Shown in pieces: positions 50,656 through 59,128 of a stretch of 64,000 bases of DNA (within the stretch, counting starts at the first letter, position 1; each line of letters starts with the position of its first letter). Source of the DNA: Microlunatus panaciterrae. GTDB lineage: Bacteria > Actinomycetota > Actinomycetes > Propionibacteriales > Propionibacteriaceae. A program made the translations under genes and the position numbers. Location of the stretch: contig NZ_JAFBCF010000001.1 of the NCBI RefSeq assembly GCF_016907535.1, forward strand, positions 1,860,001 through 1,924,000, given 5' to 3'. The notes under the pieces are model-generated. The model was not told the origin of the DNA. It made no database searches and saw nothing but the letters and a program-made list of their open reading frames with translations.

Positions 50656-52378
50656 GGTGGCGACCCGCCTCGCTGAGCACCAGCGCCAGCGAGGTGGCTC
50701 CCGGGTCCGGGTGGCCCTTGCTTCGTTCGGCCAGCACCCTCGAACGCCCGATCCGCGGCGACAGCGCGGCCGTGGCCTCGGCCTCCTCGACCGCGGCCGC
50801 GGCGGCGGCGGACCAGGCGCCGGCCAGGCTGTCGCCGTCGTCGACCCGGCGTTCGAGCTCCTCGACGAACGGGATCAGAGCGTCGAGCAGCGTCTTGTCC
50901 CGGCGCTGCGCCTTGCCGAAGGTCTGGACCAGGTCACGAGCCGCAGCGACCGAGGCCACCGCCTGTCGGGCCACCGGTACGGACCCAGGTCCGGTCGCCT
51001 CGAGCGACGACTCGTCCAGGGCCAGAGCGGCGGCGTGCAGACCGTTGCCCCAGAGGGCCCCCGAGGTGCCGCCGGCCTTGTCGGCCCAGGCGTCGCCGGC
51101 AGCGGCCAGCGCGCCGGTCAGCCCGGCGCCGGACTCGACCGCCTGCCGGGCGGCGGCCAGGGCGGCGTCGCATCCCGTGGTCATTCCGCGACCATGGTCA
51201 CCATCGCCGGCGATCGCGTCGAGCGCGCCCAGGTCGGACTCCGACTCGTGCAGCCGGGCGGCAACCGATTCCAGGCAGCCCACCAGCCGACCGGCCAGCG
51301 CCCGGCTGGTGGGACCGGCAGAGTCCCGGCGTGCCTGTTCGGGCCCGGTCTCGGCCCGCGGCGTCCGCGGCCGCGTCGCGATCCCGCCGCCGCGGCGCAG
51401 AGCCGGGGTGTCGGCCGGGGCGGTCCAATGGTCCTCGAGCTGGGCATCCAGCCAGGTCAGCGTCAGCGAGACGCCGGCCATGTCCAGGCTGGTGATCAGC
51501 TCGCCCACCTCGGGCTGCACGATCTCCAGCCCGGCCCGTTGGAGCAGTCGTCGGACGTCGTTCCAGAGCAGGAACAGCTCCTCGTACTTGGTGGCGCCGA
51601 GCCCGTTGAGCAGCACGGCCACCCGGTTCTGAGCCGAGGCCGGTCGTTCGGCGAGCAGCCGGTCGACCAGCCGCGCGGCCAGGTCGGCCGCCGGCTCGAC
51701 CGGCTCCTCGGCGACCCCGGGCTCGCCGTGCACGCCGAGGCCGACGCCCATCTGTCCCGCCGGGACGGTGAACAGTGGCCGGCGCTCGCCCGGCAGGGTG
51801 CAGCCCGCGAACGCGACGCCGAAGGAGAACGTTGCGGCATTGGCGCGCTCGGCCAGCTCGGCCACCTCGGCCAGGTCCAGTCCGGCCTCGGCCGCTGCGC
51901 CGGCGATCTTGAACACCACCAGGTCGCCGGCGACCCCGCGGCGCCTGGACCGTTCGTCCAGGGACGCGCTGGAGACGTCGTCGGTGACGGCGATGCTGAC
52001 GGCGGGAATGCCCTCGGCCCGCAATCGTTCCTCGGCCAGCGAGAAGTTCAGCACGTCGCCGGCGTAGTTGCCATAGCTCAGCAGCACCCCGGCGCCGTCG
52101 TGCACCGCCCGGGCCACCGACAGGATCTGCTGGGTCGAGGGTGAGGAGAATATGTTCCCGACCACGGCCGCGTCGGCCAGACCGGGTCCGACCCAACCGG
52201 CGAACGCCGGGTAGTGACCGCTGCCACCGCCGACGACCACCGCCACCTTGCCCGGCCGGGTCGAACCTGAGCGGATCACGCCGCCGTACGTCCTGGTCAG
52301 GTAGCGCGCATAGACGTCGACCAGGCCATCGACCGCCTGATCGGCGAAGTCGACCGGGTCGTTCAGCACCCGGGTCAC
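50648..52378 (-). CDS. lerK: DAK-family kinase, probable L-erythrulose 1-kinase
   Basis: A 576-residue fused DhaK-DhaL kinase. DhaK part: [20 protein letters not shown] near residue 50, and GVHGEPG with the His that covalently binds the ketose. DhaL part: [14 protein letters not shown] near 385, which holds the metal-bound nucleotide. The single-chain layout is that of ATP-dependent dihydroxyacetone/erythrulose kinases. Coupling to the LerI-type isomerase favours L-erythrulose as substrate. A paralogue lies at 59129; which is L- and which D-specific cannot be settled here. It overlaps the upstream dehydrogenase gene by 4 nt. Confidence 0.8.
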   Translation of the reverse strand: MTRVLNDPVDFADQAVDGLVDVYARYLTRTYGGVIRSGSTRPGKVAVVVGGGSGHYPAFAGWVGPGLADAAVVGNIFSSPSTQQILSVARAVHDGAGVLLSYGNYAGDVLNFSLAEERLRAEGIPAVSIAVTDDVSSASLDERSRRRGVAGDLVVFKIAGAAAEAGLDLAEVAELAERANAATFSFGVAFAGCTLPGERRPLFTVPAGQMGVGLGVHGEPGVAEEPVEPAADLAARLVDRLLAERPASAQNRVAVLLNGLGATKYEELFLLWNDVRRLLQRAGLEIVQPEVGELITSLDMAGVSLTLTWLDAQLEDHWTAPADTPALRRGGGIATRPRTPRAETGPEQARRDSAGPTSRALAGRLVGCLESVAARLHESESDLGALDAIAGDGDHGRGMTTGCDAALAAARQAVESGAGLTGALAAAGDAWADKAGGTSGALWGNGLHAAALALDESSLEATGPGSVPVARQAVASVAAARDLVQTFGKAQRRDKTLLDALIPFVEELERRVDDGDSLAGAWSAAAAAAVEEAEATAALSPRIGRSRVLAERSKGHPDPGATSLALVLSEAGRHLA

Positions 52379-53373
52379 TGCCCGGCCTCGCTCTCCTCCA
52401 CCGGCGCAGCCGGCCAGATGCCGGACGGGCCGAGCTCCAGCAGCAGCTGCGACAGCCGGCTGTAGGCCAGTGCGCGGTAGTCCACCACCCGCTGCACCTC
52501 CTCGGCCGAGTGCTCACCGGTGAACCCGGCTCCGGTCTTGAAGCCGTGGTGGCCGGCCTGCACCTGCTCGGTCAGCATCGCTGGAGTGGCGAACCGCTCA
52601 CCGAACGCCTCCTCGAAGGTGCGGAAGCAGTTGCGGTAGACGTCCAGGCCGGCCATGTCGGCGATCGCGAACGGCCCGAAGAAGGCCAGTCGGAAGCCGA
52701 AGGTGGTGCTGACGATGGTGTCCACGTCCTGCGGGGTGGCGATGCCTTCCTCGACAATGGCGGTGGCCTCCTTCAGCAGCGCGTACTGCAGCCGGTTGAG
52801 CACGAACCCCGGGGTGTCCGCCACCTCGGCGCCCGAGTGCTGCGCCCGGGCCAGCAGCGCCTTGACCGGCGGGACCAGGGCGGGGTCGGTGTGCTCCCCG
52901 GAGACGATCTCCACTCCCGGGATGAACGGGGCCGGGTTGGACCAGTGCACGATCAGGAACCGCTCCGGCCGCTCGACCGCCTCCTGCAGTACGTGCACCG
53001 GGATGGTTGAGGTGTTGCTGCCGATGATCGCGTCAGGTCGGGCAGCGGCGGAGATCTGCCGCAGCACGGCGTGTTTGACCGCAACGTCCTCGAACACCAC
53101 CTCCTCGACGAGGTCGGCGTGCTGCACCGCGGCCTCGATCGTATCCGCGGTGCTCAGGTGCGCCTGCAGCCGCTCCAGCGACCCGGCCGGGAACAGGCCC
53201 TGCCGCTCCAGCGACGTGGTCTCAGCCAGCAGTCGCTCGTACGCTGCGGCGGTGAGGGCCGGGTCCTTGTCGGCGATGACAACGTCCACGCCGTTGCTGG
53301 CCAGCGACTGGGCGATCCCGCCGCCCATGTATCCGGCGCCGATCACGGCGACGGTCTCGATCGTGCGGGTCAT
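52375..53373 (-). CDS. 3-hydroxyacyl-CoA-dehydrogenase-like NAD enzyme, possible sugar-acid 3-dehydrogenase
   Basis: A 332-residue enzyme. The Rossmann motif VAVIGAGYMGGGIAQSLASNG is at the N-terminus, SNTSTIPVHVL near residue 118, and the catalytic His in FLIVHWSNPAPFIPGVEIV near 141. The fold is shared by fatty-acid beta-oxidation enzymes and by L-gulonate 3-dehydrogenase (lambda-crystallin). There is no acyl-CoA gene nearby; the operon is devoted to sugars, so oxidation of a sugar acid at C3 is the better guess. The next gene's product could decarboxylate such a 3-keto acid. AAGGAAG precedes the ATG. Confidence 0.75.
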   Translation of the reverse strand: MTRTIETVAVIGAGYMGGGIAQSLASNGVDVVIADKDPALTAAAYERLLAETTSLERQGLFPAGSLERLQAHLSTADTIEAAVQHADLVEEVVFEDVAVKHAVLRQISAAARPDAIIGSNTSTIPVHVLQEAVERPERFLIVHWSNPAPFIPGVEIVSGEHTDPALVPPVKALLARAQHSGAEVADTPGFVLNRLQYALLKEATAIVEEGIATPQDVDTIVSTTFGFRLAFFGPFAIADMAGLDVYRNCFRTFEEAFGERFATPAMLTEQVQAGHHGFKTGAGFTGEHSAEEVQRVVDYRALAYSRLSQLLLELGPSGIWPAAPVEESEAGQ

Positions 53374-53424
53374 GATCTTCCTTCGTTGATGATCTTCGGG
53401 GTGGGTGCTCTGCGACGACGGGCG

Positions 53425-54366
53425 TCAGTCACGGGGCGGCAGGATCCGTTGCAGATACCGCCTGTTGGTGGCGCTGACGCTGAGGCCGTCACCGCCGTAG
53501 TGCTCGCACAGGAAGGTGCCGTCGAAACCCGCGGCGATGGCCTGGCGTACCGCCATCCGGTAGTTGATCACGCCGTACTCCATCGGCGCCGGCGCGGTCA
53601 TGATGGCGCCGGTGCTGGCGTCCTCGGTCCGGAAGTAGTTCTTCACATGCCAGTAGCGGGCGAACGGCACCGTCTTCTCGATCATGCGCTGCCAGTGCTC
53701 GACCGGCCGGTGCAGGCGTTGCAGGTTGCCGATGTCAGGGTTGAGCCAGACGTTCTCGGCGTCGATGTCGTGCAGGAACCGCACCGCCGAGTCGGCCGTG
53801 CCGAGATAGGTGTCCTCGTACATCTCCAACGAGATGTGCACACCGACCTCGCGGGCGTGCCGGGCCAGCTCGGCGAGCCGGCTGACCGCCAGGTTCCAGG
53901 TGTCGGCGTCCTCGGGATCGACGTGGCCGGGTGCGGTCCAGAACCACAGCGCCTTCTTCTGCTCCGGTGTCAGCTCCTGGAACAGCCCGAACGAGACGTC
54001 GGCCACGCCGAGCCGGGCGGCGGTGTCGATCACCCGGTGGGAGTAGGCCAGGTAGTCGGCGCCGTGGTTGGCGTCGATGATGCTGCGGCGGGCGGTCGAG
54101 ATGCCGCCCAGCCTGAGGCCCACCTCGGCCAGCAGCTGCTCGAACTCGGTCAGCCGGTCAGCTGTGAGGTCGGCCACCCGCAGCCAGGAGTCGGTCGGGT
54201 CCAGGTAGTCGAAGCCGGCGTCGGCGACCTGCTCCAGGGTGTCTCGCCAGTCCCCGACCGGTTGGTCCTGGACCAGGGTGCCGTCCGGGAGCACGCCCGG
54301 GAAGTTGATCATGGCGGCCGCGATCGGCCAGTCCCGGCCGGTGGTCGCGGGTGCGGACTCGGTCAC
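53425..54366 (-). CDS. AP2-type TIM-barrel sugar isomerase/epimerase or decarboxylase-like enzyme
   Basis: A 313-residue protein of the sugar phosphate isomerase/epimerase (PF01261) group. Candidate metal ligands are the Glu of HISLEMYEDTYLG near residue 191, the Asp of VWLNPDIGNLQRLHRP near 218, His of ARYWHVKNYF near 249 and Glu of TFLCEHYGGDG near 295. Members isomerise or epimerise sugars, and some decarboxylate 3-keto sugar acids. Position beside a 3-dehydrogenase-like gene and an erythrulose kinase suggests the latter as a possibility. GTG 54366 is the start nearest the conserved region; further upstream residues are unconserved. Confidence 0.75.
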   Translation of the reverse strand: MTESAPATTGRDWPIAAAMINFPGVLPDGTLVQDQPVGDWRDTLEQVADAGFDYLDPTDSWLRVADLTADRLTEFEQLLAEVGLRLGGISTARRSIIDANHGADYLAYSHRVIDTAARLGVADVSFGLFQELTPEQKKALWFWTAPGHVDPEDADTWNLAVSRLAELARHAREVGVHISLEMYEDTYLGTADSAVRFLHDIDAENVWLNPDIGNLQRLHRPVEHWQRMIEKTVPFARYWHVKNYFRTEDASTGAIMTAPAPMEYGVINYRMAVRQAIAAGFDGTFLCEHYGGDGLSVSATNRRYLQRILPPRD

Positions 54367-54421
54367 AGTGTCTCTGCTCTCTGTTCGGTGAAGCTGGGGT
54401 GGTCCTCGGCTGGCTGGGTGG

Positions 54422-55186
54422 CTAGTGCATGTAGAGACCACCATCGACGTTGAGGGTCTGCCCGGTGATGTAGCCGGCATCCTCGCCGATCAGGAAGCTG
54501 ATCGCCGACGCCACGTCGTGAGTGCTGCCGACGCGGTTGACCACCAGGTCCTGCACCAGCTCGGCCTTGCGCTGGTCGGTCAGCGTGCCGCCCATGATGT
54601 CGGTGTCGATCGGGCCGGGAGCGATCGCGTTCACGGTGATGTCGTACGGCCCCAGCTCGCGGGCCAGCGACCGGGTGAGACCGAGCACACCGGCCTTGGC
54701 GACCGAGTAGGGCGTCTTGCTGAACGTCCCACCGCCGCGCTGGGCCGACACCGACGACAAGGTGACGATGCGGCCGATCCCGTTCCGCACCATCGACTCG
54801 GCGACCCGCCGGCAGGCATAGTGCACCCCGTTCAGGTTCACGTCCAGCACCCGATGCCACTCCTCGGAGGTGAGCTCGAGATAGCCGATCGGTGAGCTGA
54901 CGCCGGCGATGTTCGCCAGCGCCACGATCTGCGGCAGGCCGGCCTCGATCTGGTCGATGGCCGACCGGAGCTGTCCCTCGTCGGCGACGTCGGCTGCGAC
55001 GCCGAGGGCCTGCACTCCGTACCGGCTGGTCAACTCCTCCGCCAGCGAGGTGCACGCGCCCTGGTCCAGGTCGATGATGCCGATGTGCCAGCCCTGGGAG
55101 GCGAGCAGCTCGGCGGTGGCCCGGCCGATCCCCCGCGGCGACGCGGCTCCGGTGACGATGACGGTCTTGGCCTGCGGAAAGGTCAT
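54422..55186 (-). CDS. Short-chain dehydrogenase/reductase, putative polyol or sugar dehydrogenase
   Basis: A 254-residue classical SDR. The cofactor motif is VIVTGAASPRGIGRATAELL (a GxxxGIG variant with two extra residues), followed by IDLDQGA where the Asp favours NAD. Catalytic residues are Ser in VTLSSVSAQRG, Tyr and Lys in YSVAKAG. It ends LNVDGGLYMH, typical of tetrameric SDRs. In the C4-polyol cluster it may oxidise a tetritol or an aldose. AGGAG is 6 nt upstream of the ATG. A second SDR in the same cluster lies at 57032. Confidence 0.85.
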   Translation of the reverse strand: MTFPQAKTVIVTGAASPRGIGRATAELLASQGWHIGIIDLDQGACTSLAEELTSRYGVQALGVAADVADEGQLRSAIDQIEAGLPQIVALANIAGVSSPIGYLELTSEEWHRVLDVNLNGVHYACRRVAESMVRNGIGRIVTLSSVSAQRGGGTFSKTPYSVAKAGVLGLTRSLARELGPYDITVNAIAPGPIDTDIMGGTLTDQRKAELVQDLVVNRVGSTHDVASAISFLIGEDAGYITGQTLNVDGGLYMH

Positions 55187-55206
55187 AGGTGCTCCTGGTG
55201 GTCGGG

Positions 55207-55237
55207 GCTGATGTGGTCGGGCGCTGATGTGGTCGGG
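55207..55237. repeat. Short tandem repeat GCTGATGTGGTCGGG x2
   Basis: Copies at 55207-55221 and 55223-55237 (period 16), with a partial GGTGGTCGGG before them. It lies in the 79-bp gap between the GH39 and SDR genes. No function evident. Confidence 0.6.
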
Positions 55238-55265
55238 GGCTGGCTGCTGCTGTGGGTCGGGTTGG

Positions 55266-56960
55266 TCATGTCGGCTCCAGCACCAGCATGGACACCGCCG
55301 GCAGTCCCAGCCGCAGCTGCAGGGTCAGCCTGCCATTGTCGGCCATGACCGCTCGCGGCGGCTCGAGCTCCTCCAGGCCCTGACGGGCCCTGAGCGCGGC
55401 CAGCTCCTCGGCGGTGGGGTCCTGCGACGATCCCAGGCTCTGCCAGACCGTATGCGCGTTGCTGTGCGCGTGGTCGATCCGCAGCTGCCACAGGGTGTAG
55501 CCCGTATGGGCGAGCCCCCGGACCACGACTTCCACCGGCGTCTGGTCGGCATCCTGCTGGTACTGGTCGTCGGTGTGCCGCCACACCAGGATGACGACCC
55601 GTCCGCCGGCACTGCCCGAGGCCAGCGCATCCACCTCCTCGGGCATGCTCCGGCCGTCGGCCCGATCCAGCTGGGACAGCTGCCACGCTGCCGACGAGGT
55701 CGCCTCCACTCGGCGCTGGCCCAGCTCGGCGAACATCCGGTACGCGTTCAGCAGCGGCTTCTCGACCCCGGCGGCGGTCAGGAAGGCGCGGGTGCCCTCG
55801 AAGAACCGCTCACCCTCGAAGTAGAAGCTCCAGGAGGTGGCGAGAGCCACCTGCGTCCGCTCGACCTCGTTCAGGTCGAGGATCTTCTTCATCAGCTTGG
55901 CCTGGAACACCGGGTAGTACTCGGTGTTCTGGAACTGGAAGTTGGCGTTGTCGTAGACGCTGAAATGGGCCGGCACACCCGCGTCGCACTCGTCGACCAG
56001 CACCGGCAGTGCGGTGTAGCGTTCGAACTCGCCGACCACCCGCAGCAGCCGCCGGATCTCGAACAGCATCTTCGTCGCCGACGGGTTCTGCTGCTCGGGT
56101 GCGGCGGCCCCGGTCGGACCGTAGACCCGCCACGGCGTGAAGGCCGAGCCCTTGGTGTGGAAGGACACGAAGTCCAACGGCAGATCGAGGGCGGAGGTGT
56201 GCCTGAGAAAGCGTCGCAGGAACTCCACCCCGCCGCCGGTGACGGCCGGACCGCCCACTCTGGCCCGAGGCAGCACGGCCCGGATGGCCCGGACCGTCAC
56301 CTCGTACAGGTCATAGAACTGCTCCGGCGTTCCGCGCCAGTAGAAGATGTCCGGCTCGTTCCACAATTCCCACCACCAGCAGTCCACCTCCGCCTCGCCA
56401 TAGCGCTCCAGGCAGTGCCGGGCGTGCGCGGCGACCAGCTCACCCCACCTGGCGTAGTCCCGCGGGGGGTAGGCCCAGGCCCCCGCCTCGTAGTTGCTGT
56501 AAACCGTCGGGCTGCTCTCCACGACCAGGTCCGCCGACTCCGGCGGCAGCAGGTCGCGTGGGGTGAACGCCAGTTCGACCAGCACATGGTGGCCGGCTCC
56601 GACGATCGCGTCGTACGCCTGGTCGACGATGGTGAAGTCGTAGTAGGGATTGCCCAGCTCGTCCTCGTGGTAGACGTTGCCGCTGCCCCAGTGCGGCAGC
56701 CCGAAGCCGCTGCCCGAACAGAAGACGTAGTGCGGCCGGACGTGGAAGCCTGGCTCGGCCAGCCCGCCGAAGGTCCGCAACAGGCGCTTGCCGGTCGGCG
56801 TGTAGGTCCAGTTGATCTCATCGAAGCCGATGCTCTCCCAGATCCGGGTGAGCGGACCCCGGTCGACCGCGGCATCGACCAGAACGGTCGCCGACGCGAC
56901 GTGCGGCGCCTCGGGGTCGCTGGGCGCCGACGGTGGGAAGGGCAGGTTGTGAACGCTCAC
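55266..56960 (-). CDS. Glycoside hydrolase family 39 (beta-xylosidase-like)
   Basis: A 564-residue enzyme. The N-terminal region ESIGFDEINWTYTPTGKRLL matches the start of the GH39 catalytic barrel, WWWELWNEPDIFYW near residue 192 carries the acid/base Glu, and LPVLVDECDAG near 320 contains the probable nucleophile Glu. DFVSFHTKG is another family patch. The C-terminus is a beta-sandwich. No signal peptide, so it is cytosolic. GH39 includes beta-xylosidases and others; release of a pentose would feed the adjacent dehydrogenases. It has its own promoter and a GTG start. Confidence 0.85.
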   Translation of the reverse strand: MSVHNLPFPPSAPSDPEAPHVASATVLVDAAVDRGPLTRIWESIGFDEINWTYTPTGKRLLRTFGGLAEPGFHVRPHYVFCSGSGFGLPHWGSGNVYHEDELGNPYYDFTIVDQAYDAIVGAGHHVLVELAFTPRDLLPPESADLVVESSPTVYSNYEAGAWAYPPRDYARWGELVAAHARHCLERYGEAEVDCWWWELWNEPDIFYWRGTPEQFYDLYEVTVRAIRAVLPRARVGGPAVTGGGVEFLRRFLRHTSALDLPLDFVSFHTKGSAFTPWRVYGPTGAAAPEQQNPSATKMLFEIRRLLRVVGEFERYTALPVLVDECDAGVPAHFSVYDNANFQFQNTEYYPVFQAKLMKKILDLNEVERTQVALATSWSFYFEGERFFEGTRAFLTAAGVEKPLLNAYRMFAELGQRRVEATSSAAWQLSQLDRADGRSMPEEVDALASGSAGGRVVILVWRHTDDQYQQDADQTPVEVVVRGLAHTGYTLWQLRIDHAHSNAHTVWQSLGSSQDPTAEELAALRARQGLEELEPPRAVMADNGRLTLQLRLGLPAVSMLVLEPT

Positions 56961-56968
56961 TTCTGCTG

Positions 56969-56998
56969 AGTCTGGTCTGGTCGAGCAGTCGCTGTCAA
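56969..56998 (-). promoter_or_regulatory. GH39 promoter
   Basis: On the minus strand, -35 TTGACA (56993-56998) and -10 CAGACT (56969-56974) are 18 nt apart. The -10 ends 8 nt before GTG 56960, giving a near-leaderless transcript separate from the upstream SDR. Confidence 0.6.
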
Positions 56999-57031
56999 CG
57001 ACTCGTACGCCGGACCGCAGCAGGTGGGGCC

Positions 57032-57829
57032 TCAGCTGATCAAGTAGCCGCCGTCCACCGGGATGTCGACGCCGTTGATCATCGACGCCGCATCGGACGC
57101 GAGCCAGACCGCCACCTCGGAGACCTCCGCCGGCTCGGCGAAGCGGTTCAGGGGTATCCGGGCCAGCATCGGCGCAGCCTTCTGCGGGTGGTCGCCCCAG
57201 ACCTGCTGGCCCATGTCGGTGAGCACCACCGTCGGGCAGATGGAGTTGGCCCGCACACCGGCCCCGCCCAGCTCCAGCGCGAGCATCCGGCTGGCCATCA
57301 CCAACCCGGCCTTGGCGATGCAGTAGCCGTAGTGCTCCGGCAGCGGTCGCAGCGCCGCGGCCGAGGCGATGGTCACGATCGAACCGCCGCCAGCGGCCGC
57401 CATGGCCGCTCCCACCCTGGCCGCCAGCAGCGACGGCGCCCTGAGGTTCACGTTCAGGACGTCGTCGAGGTTGGCGGCGGTCAGGTCGGTGATCGCCTCC
57501 GGGTGGGAGATCCCGGCGTTGTTCACCAACACGTCGAGCCCACCGTAGACCGCAGCCGCCTGCTCGGCGAGCCGTTCCGGCGCCTCCGGGGCGGCCAGGT
57601 CGGCGGTGATCACTGAGACCCGGATACCGTGGCTGCCGGACAGCAGCTCGGCCTGCCGGGCCAGGGCGTCACCGTCGCGGCCGCTGAGCACCAGTGCCGC
57701 TCCGGCGACCGCGAACGCGCGGGCGATGTCGGCGCCGATCCCCCGGGTGGCCCCGGTAATCAGCGCGCGGCGACCTGCCAACGGGCGGTGGGCGAGGGCC
57801 CTCTCGGACTGGCGCAGCTCTGTGGTCAT
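57032..57829 (-). CDS. Short-chain dehydrogenase/reductase, putative tetritol or sugar dehydrogenase
   Basis: A 265-residue classical SDR. Cofactor motif ALITGATRGIGADIARAF, then LSGRDGD; VNNAGISHP; catalytic Ser in IVTIASAAAL, Tyr and Lys in YGYCIAKAG; end GVDIPVDGGYLIS. Its close divergent partner is the erythritol/L-threitol dehydrogenase gene, so it may be the D-threitol-type dehydrogenase of the same system. ATG 57829 has GAGAG about 9 nt upstream; ATG 57844 is a possible earlier start. Confidence 0.83.
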   Translation of the reverse strand: MTTELRQSERALAHRPLAGRRALITGATRGIGADIARAFAVAGAALVLSGRDGDALARQAELLSGSHGIRVSVITADLAAPEAPERLAEQAAAVYGGLDVLVNNAGISHPEAITDLTAANLDDVLNVNLRAPSLLAARVGAAMAAAGGGSIVTIASAAALRPLPEHYGYCIAKAGLVMASRMLALELGGAGVRANSICPTVVLTDMGQQVWGDHPQKAAPMLARIPLNRFAEPAEVSEVAVWLASDAASMINGVDIPVDGGYLIS

Positions 57830-57910
57830 CGGTCGTTCTCTCATTTCCCGCGGACGTGCCGCGCTCGGTCTGGTTGACGTGCCCGGCACGGGTCACGACC
57901 GCGATCGCCC

Positions 57911-57935
57911 CACCTTTAGCAGCCTGGTTAGGGTG
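57911..57935. promoter_or_regulatory. Imperfect 25-bp palindrome in the divergent tetritol promoter region
   Basis: CACCTTTAGCAG (57911-57922) and CTGGTTAGGGTG (57924-57935) are complementary at 9 of 12 positions around a central C. It lies between the divergent SDR and eltD genes and overlaps a possible -10 TAGGGT (57929-57934). A shorter dyad CGTGCC-C-GGCACG is at 57878-57890. Either could bind the cluster's regulator, which is not encoded in the window. Confidence 0.5.
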
Positions 57936-58000
57936 TTGCCAAGACCAGAGCCGCGCCCAGCGCCCGCAGGGCCGACCGGCTCCCAGCCCGGAGGACACCG

Positions 58001-59104
58001 ATGACCCAGAACGTCGCCACCCCATCCCCGCTCCCCGACACCATGCAGGCCGTGATCTGCCACGGCCCGGAGGACTACCAGCTGGAGCGGGTCGCCGTGC
58101 CGCGACCCGGTCCGGGTGAGGCGCTCGTCAAGGTCGAGGCGGTCGGCATCTGCGCCAGCGACCTGAAGTGCTACCACGGCGCGGCCAAGTTCTGGGGCGA
58201 CGAGAACCGGCCCGCCTGGGCCGAGACCGAGGTGATTCCCGGCCACGAGTTCGTCGGGACCATCGTCCAGCTGGACGAGACGGCCGCAGCACGGTGGGGG
58301 GTCACCGTCGGTGACCGGGTGGTCAGCGAGCAGATCGTGCCGTGCTGGAAGTGCCGCTACTGCCTGCGCGGGCAGTACTGGATGTGTGGACCGCACGACC
58401 TCTACGGCTTCAAGCGACGCACGCCCGGTGCGATGGCCGAGTACATGATCTACTCCGCCGACGCCCTGGTGCACAAGGTGTCGGCCGACCTGCCGGCACA
58501 CCATGCCGCCTTCGCCGAGCCGCTCTCCTGTTCACTGCACGCCGTCGAGCGGGCCGGGATCACCTTCGACGACGTCGTCGTGGTCGCCGGTTGCGGTCCG
58601 ATCGGGCTCGGCATGGTGGCCGGCGCGGCGGCGAAGAGCCCGGCCAAGGTGATCGCTCTCGACCTGGCCCCCGAGAAGCTCGCCCTGGCCCGCGAGTGCG
58701 GGGCCGACCTCACGATCAACATCGCCGAGGAGAATGCCGAGCAGATCATCAAGGACCTCACCGACGGCTACGGCGCGGATGTCTACCTCGAGGGCACCGG
58801 CCATCCGTCGGCAGTGCCGCAGGGACTCAACCTGCTCCGCAAGCTCGGCACCTACGTCGAGTACGGCGTCTTCGGCAGCGACGTCACCGTGGACTGGAGC
58901 ATCATCAGCGATGACAAGGAGCTGAACGTGCTCGGCGCGCACCTCGGCCCGTACTGCTGGCCGGCCGCCATCCGGATGATCGAGTCGGGACGCCTGCCGA
59001 TGGACAAGATCTGCTCGCACCAGCTGCCGCTGACGGAGTTCCAGCGGGGCCTGGACCTGGTGGCCAGCGGTTCGGAGTCCGTCAAGGTCTCGCTCATTCC
59101 CTGA
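58001..59104 (+). CDS. eltD: Zinc-dependent erythritol/L-threitol dehydrogenase
   Basis: A 367-residue medium-chain dehydrogenase that oxidises erythritol or L-threitol to a erythrulose. Catalytic zinc ligands are Cys51 (VGICASDLKCYHG) and His82-Glu83 (PGHEF); structural zinc Cys are 115, 118, 121 and 129. The NAD motif is VVVAGCGPIGLGMVAG near 190. Segments such as HGAAKFWGDENRPAWAET and YGFKRRTPGAMAEYM closely resemble, from memory, the characterised Mycobacterium smegmatis EltD. GGAGG is 6 nt upstream of the ATG. It heads the eltD-DAK-derI operon. Confidence 0.85.
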   Translation: MTQNVATPSPLPDTMQAVICHGPEDYQLERVAVPRPGPGEALVKVEAVGICASDLKCYHGAAKFWGDENRPAWAETEVIPGHEFVGTIVQLDETAAARWGVTVGDRVVSEQIVPCWKCRYCLRGQYWMCGPHDLYGFKRRTPGAMAEYMIYSADALVHKVSADLPAHHAAFAEPLSCSLHAVERAGITFDDVVVVAGCGPIGLGMVAGAAAKSPAKVIALDLAPEKLALARECGADLTINIAEENAEQIIKDLTDGYGADVYLEGTGHPSAVPQGLNLLRKLGTYVEYGVFGSDVTVDWSIISDDKELNVLGAHLGPYCWPAAIRMIESGRLPMDKICSHQLPLTEFQRGLDLVASGSESVKVSLIP

Positions 59105-59128
59105 CCTGGCTGCTACGGAGACATCGCG

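Noticed and set aside
52375-53373. Role of the 3-hydroxyacyl-CoA dehydrogenase-like protein in fatty-acid oxidation
   Set aside because: No thiolase, enoyl-CoA hydratase or acyl-CoA ligase gene is nearby, and the gene is coupled to an erythrulose-type kinase; not excluded, but less likely.
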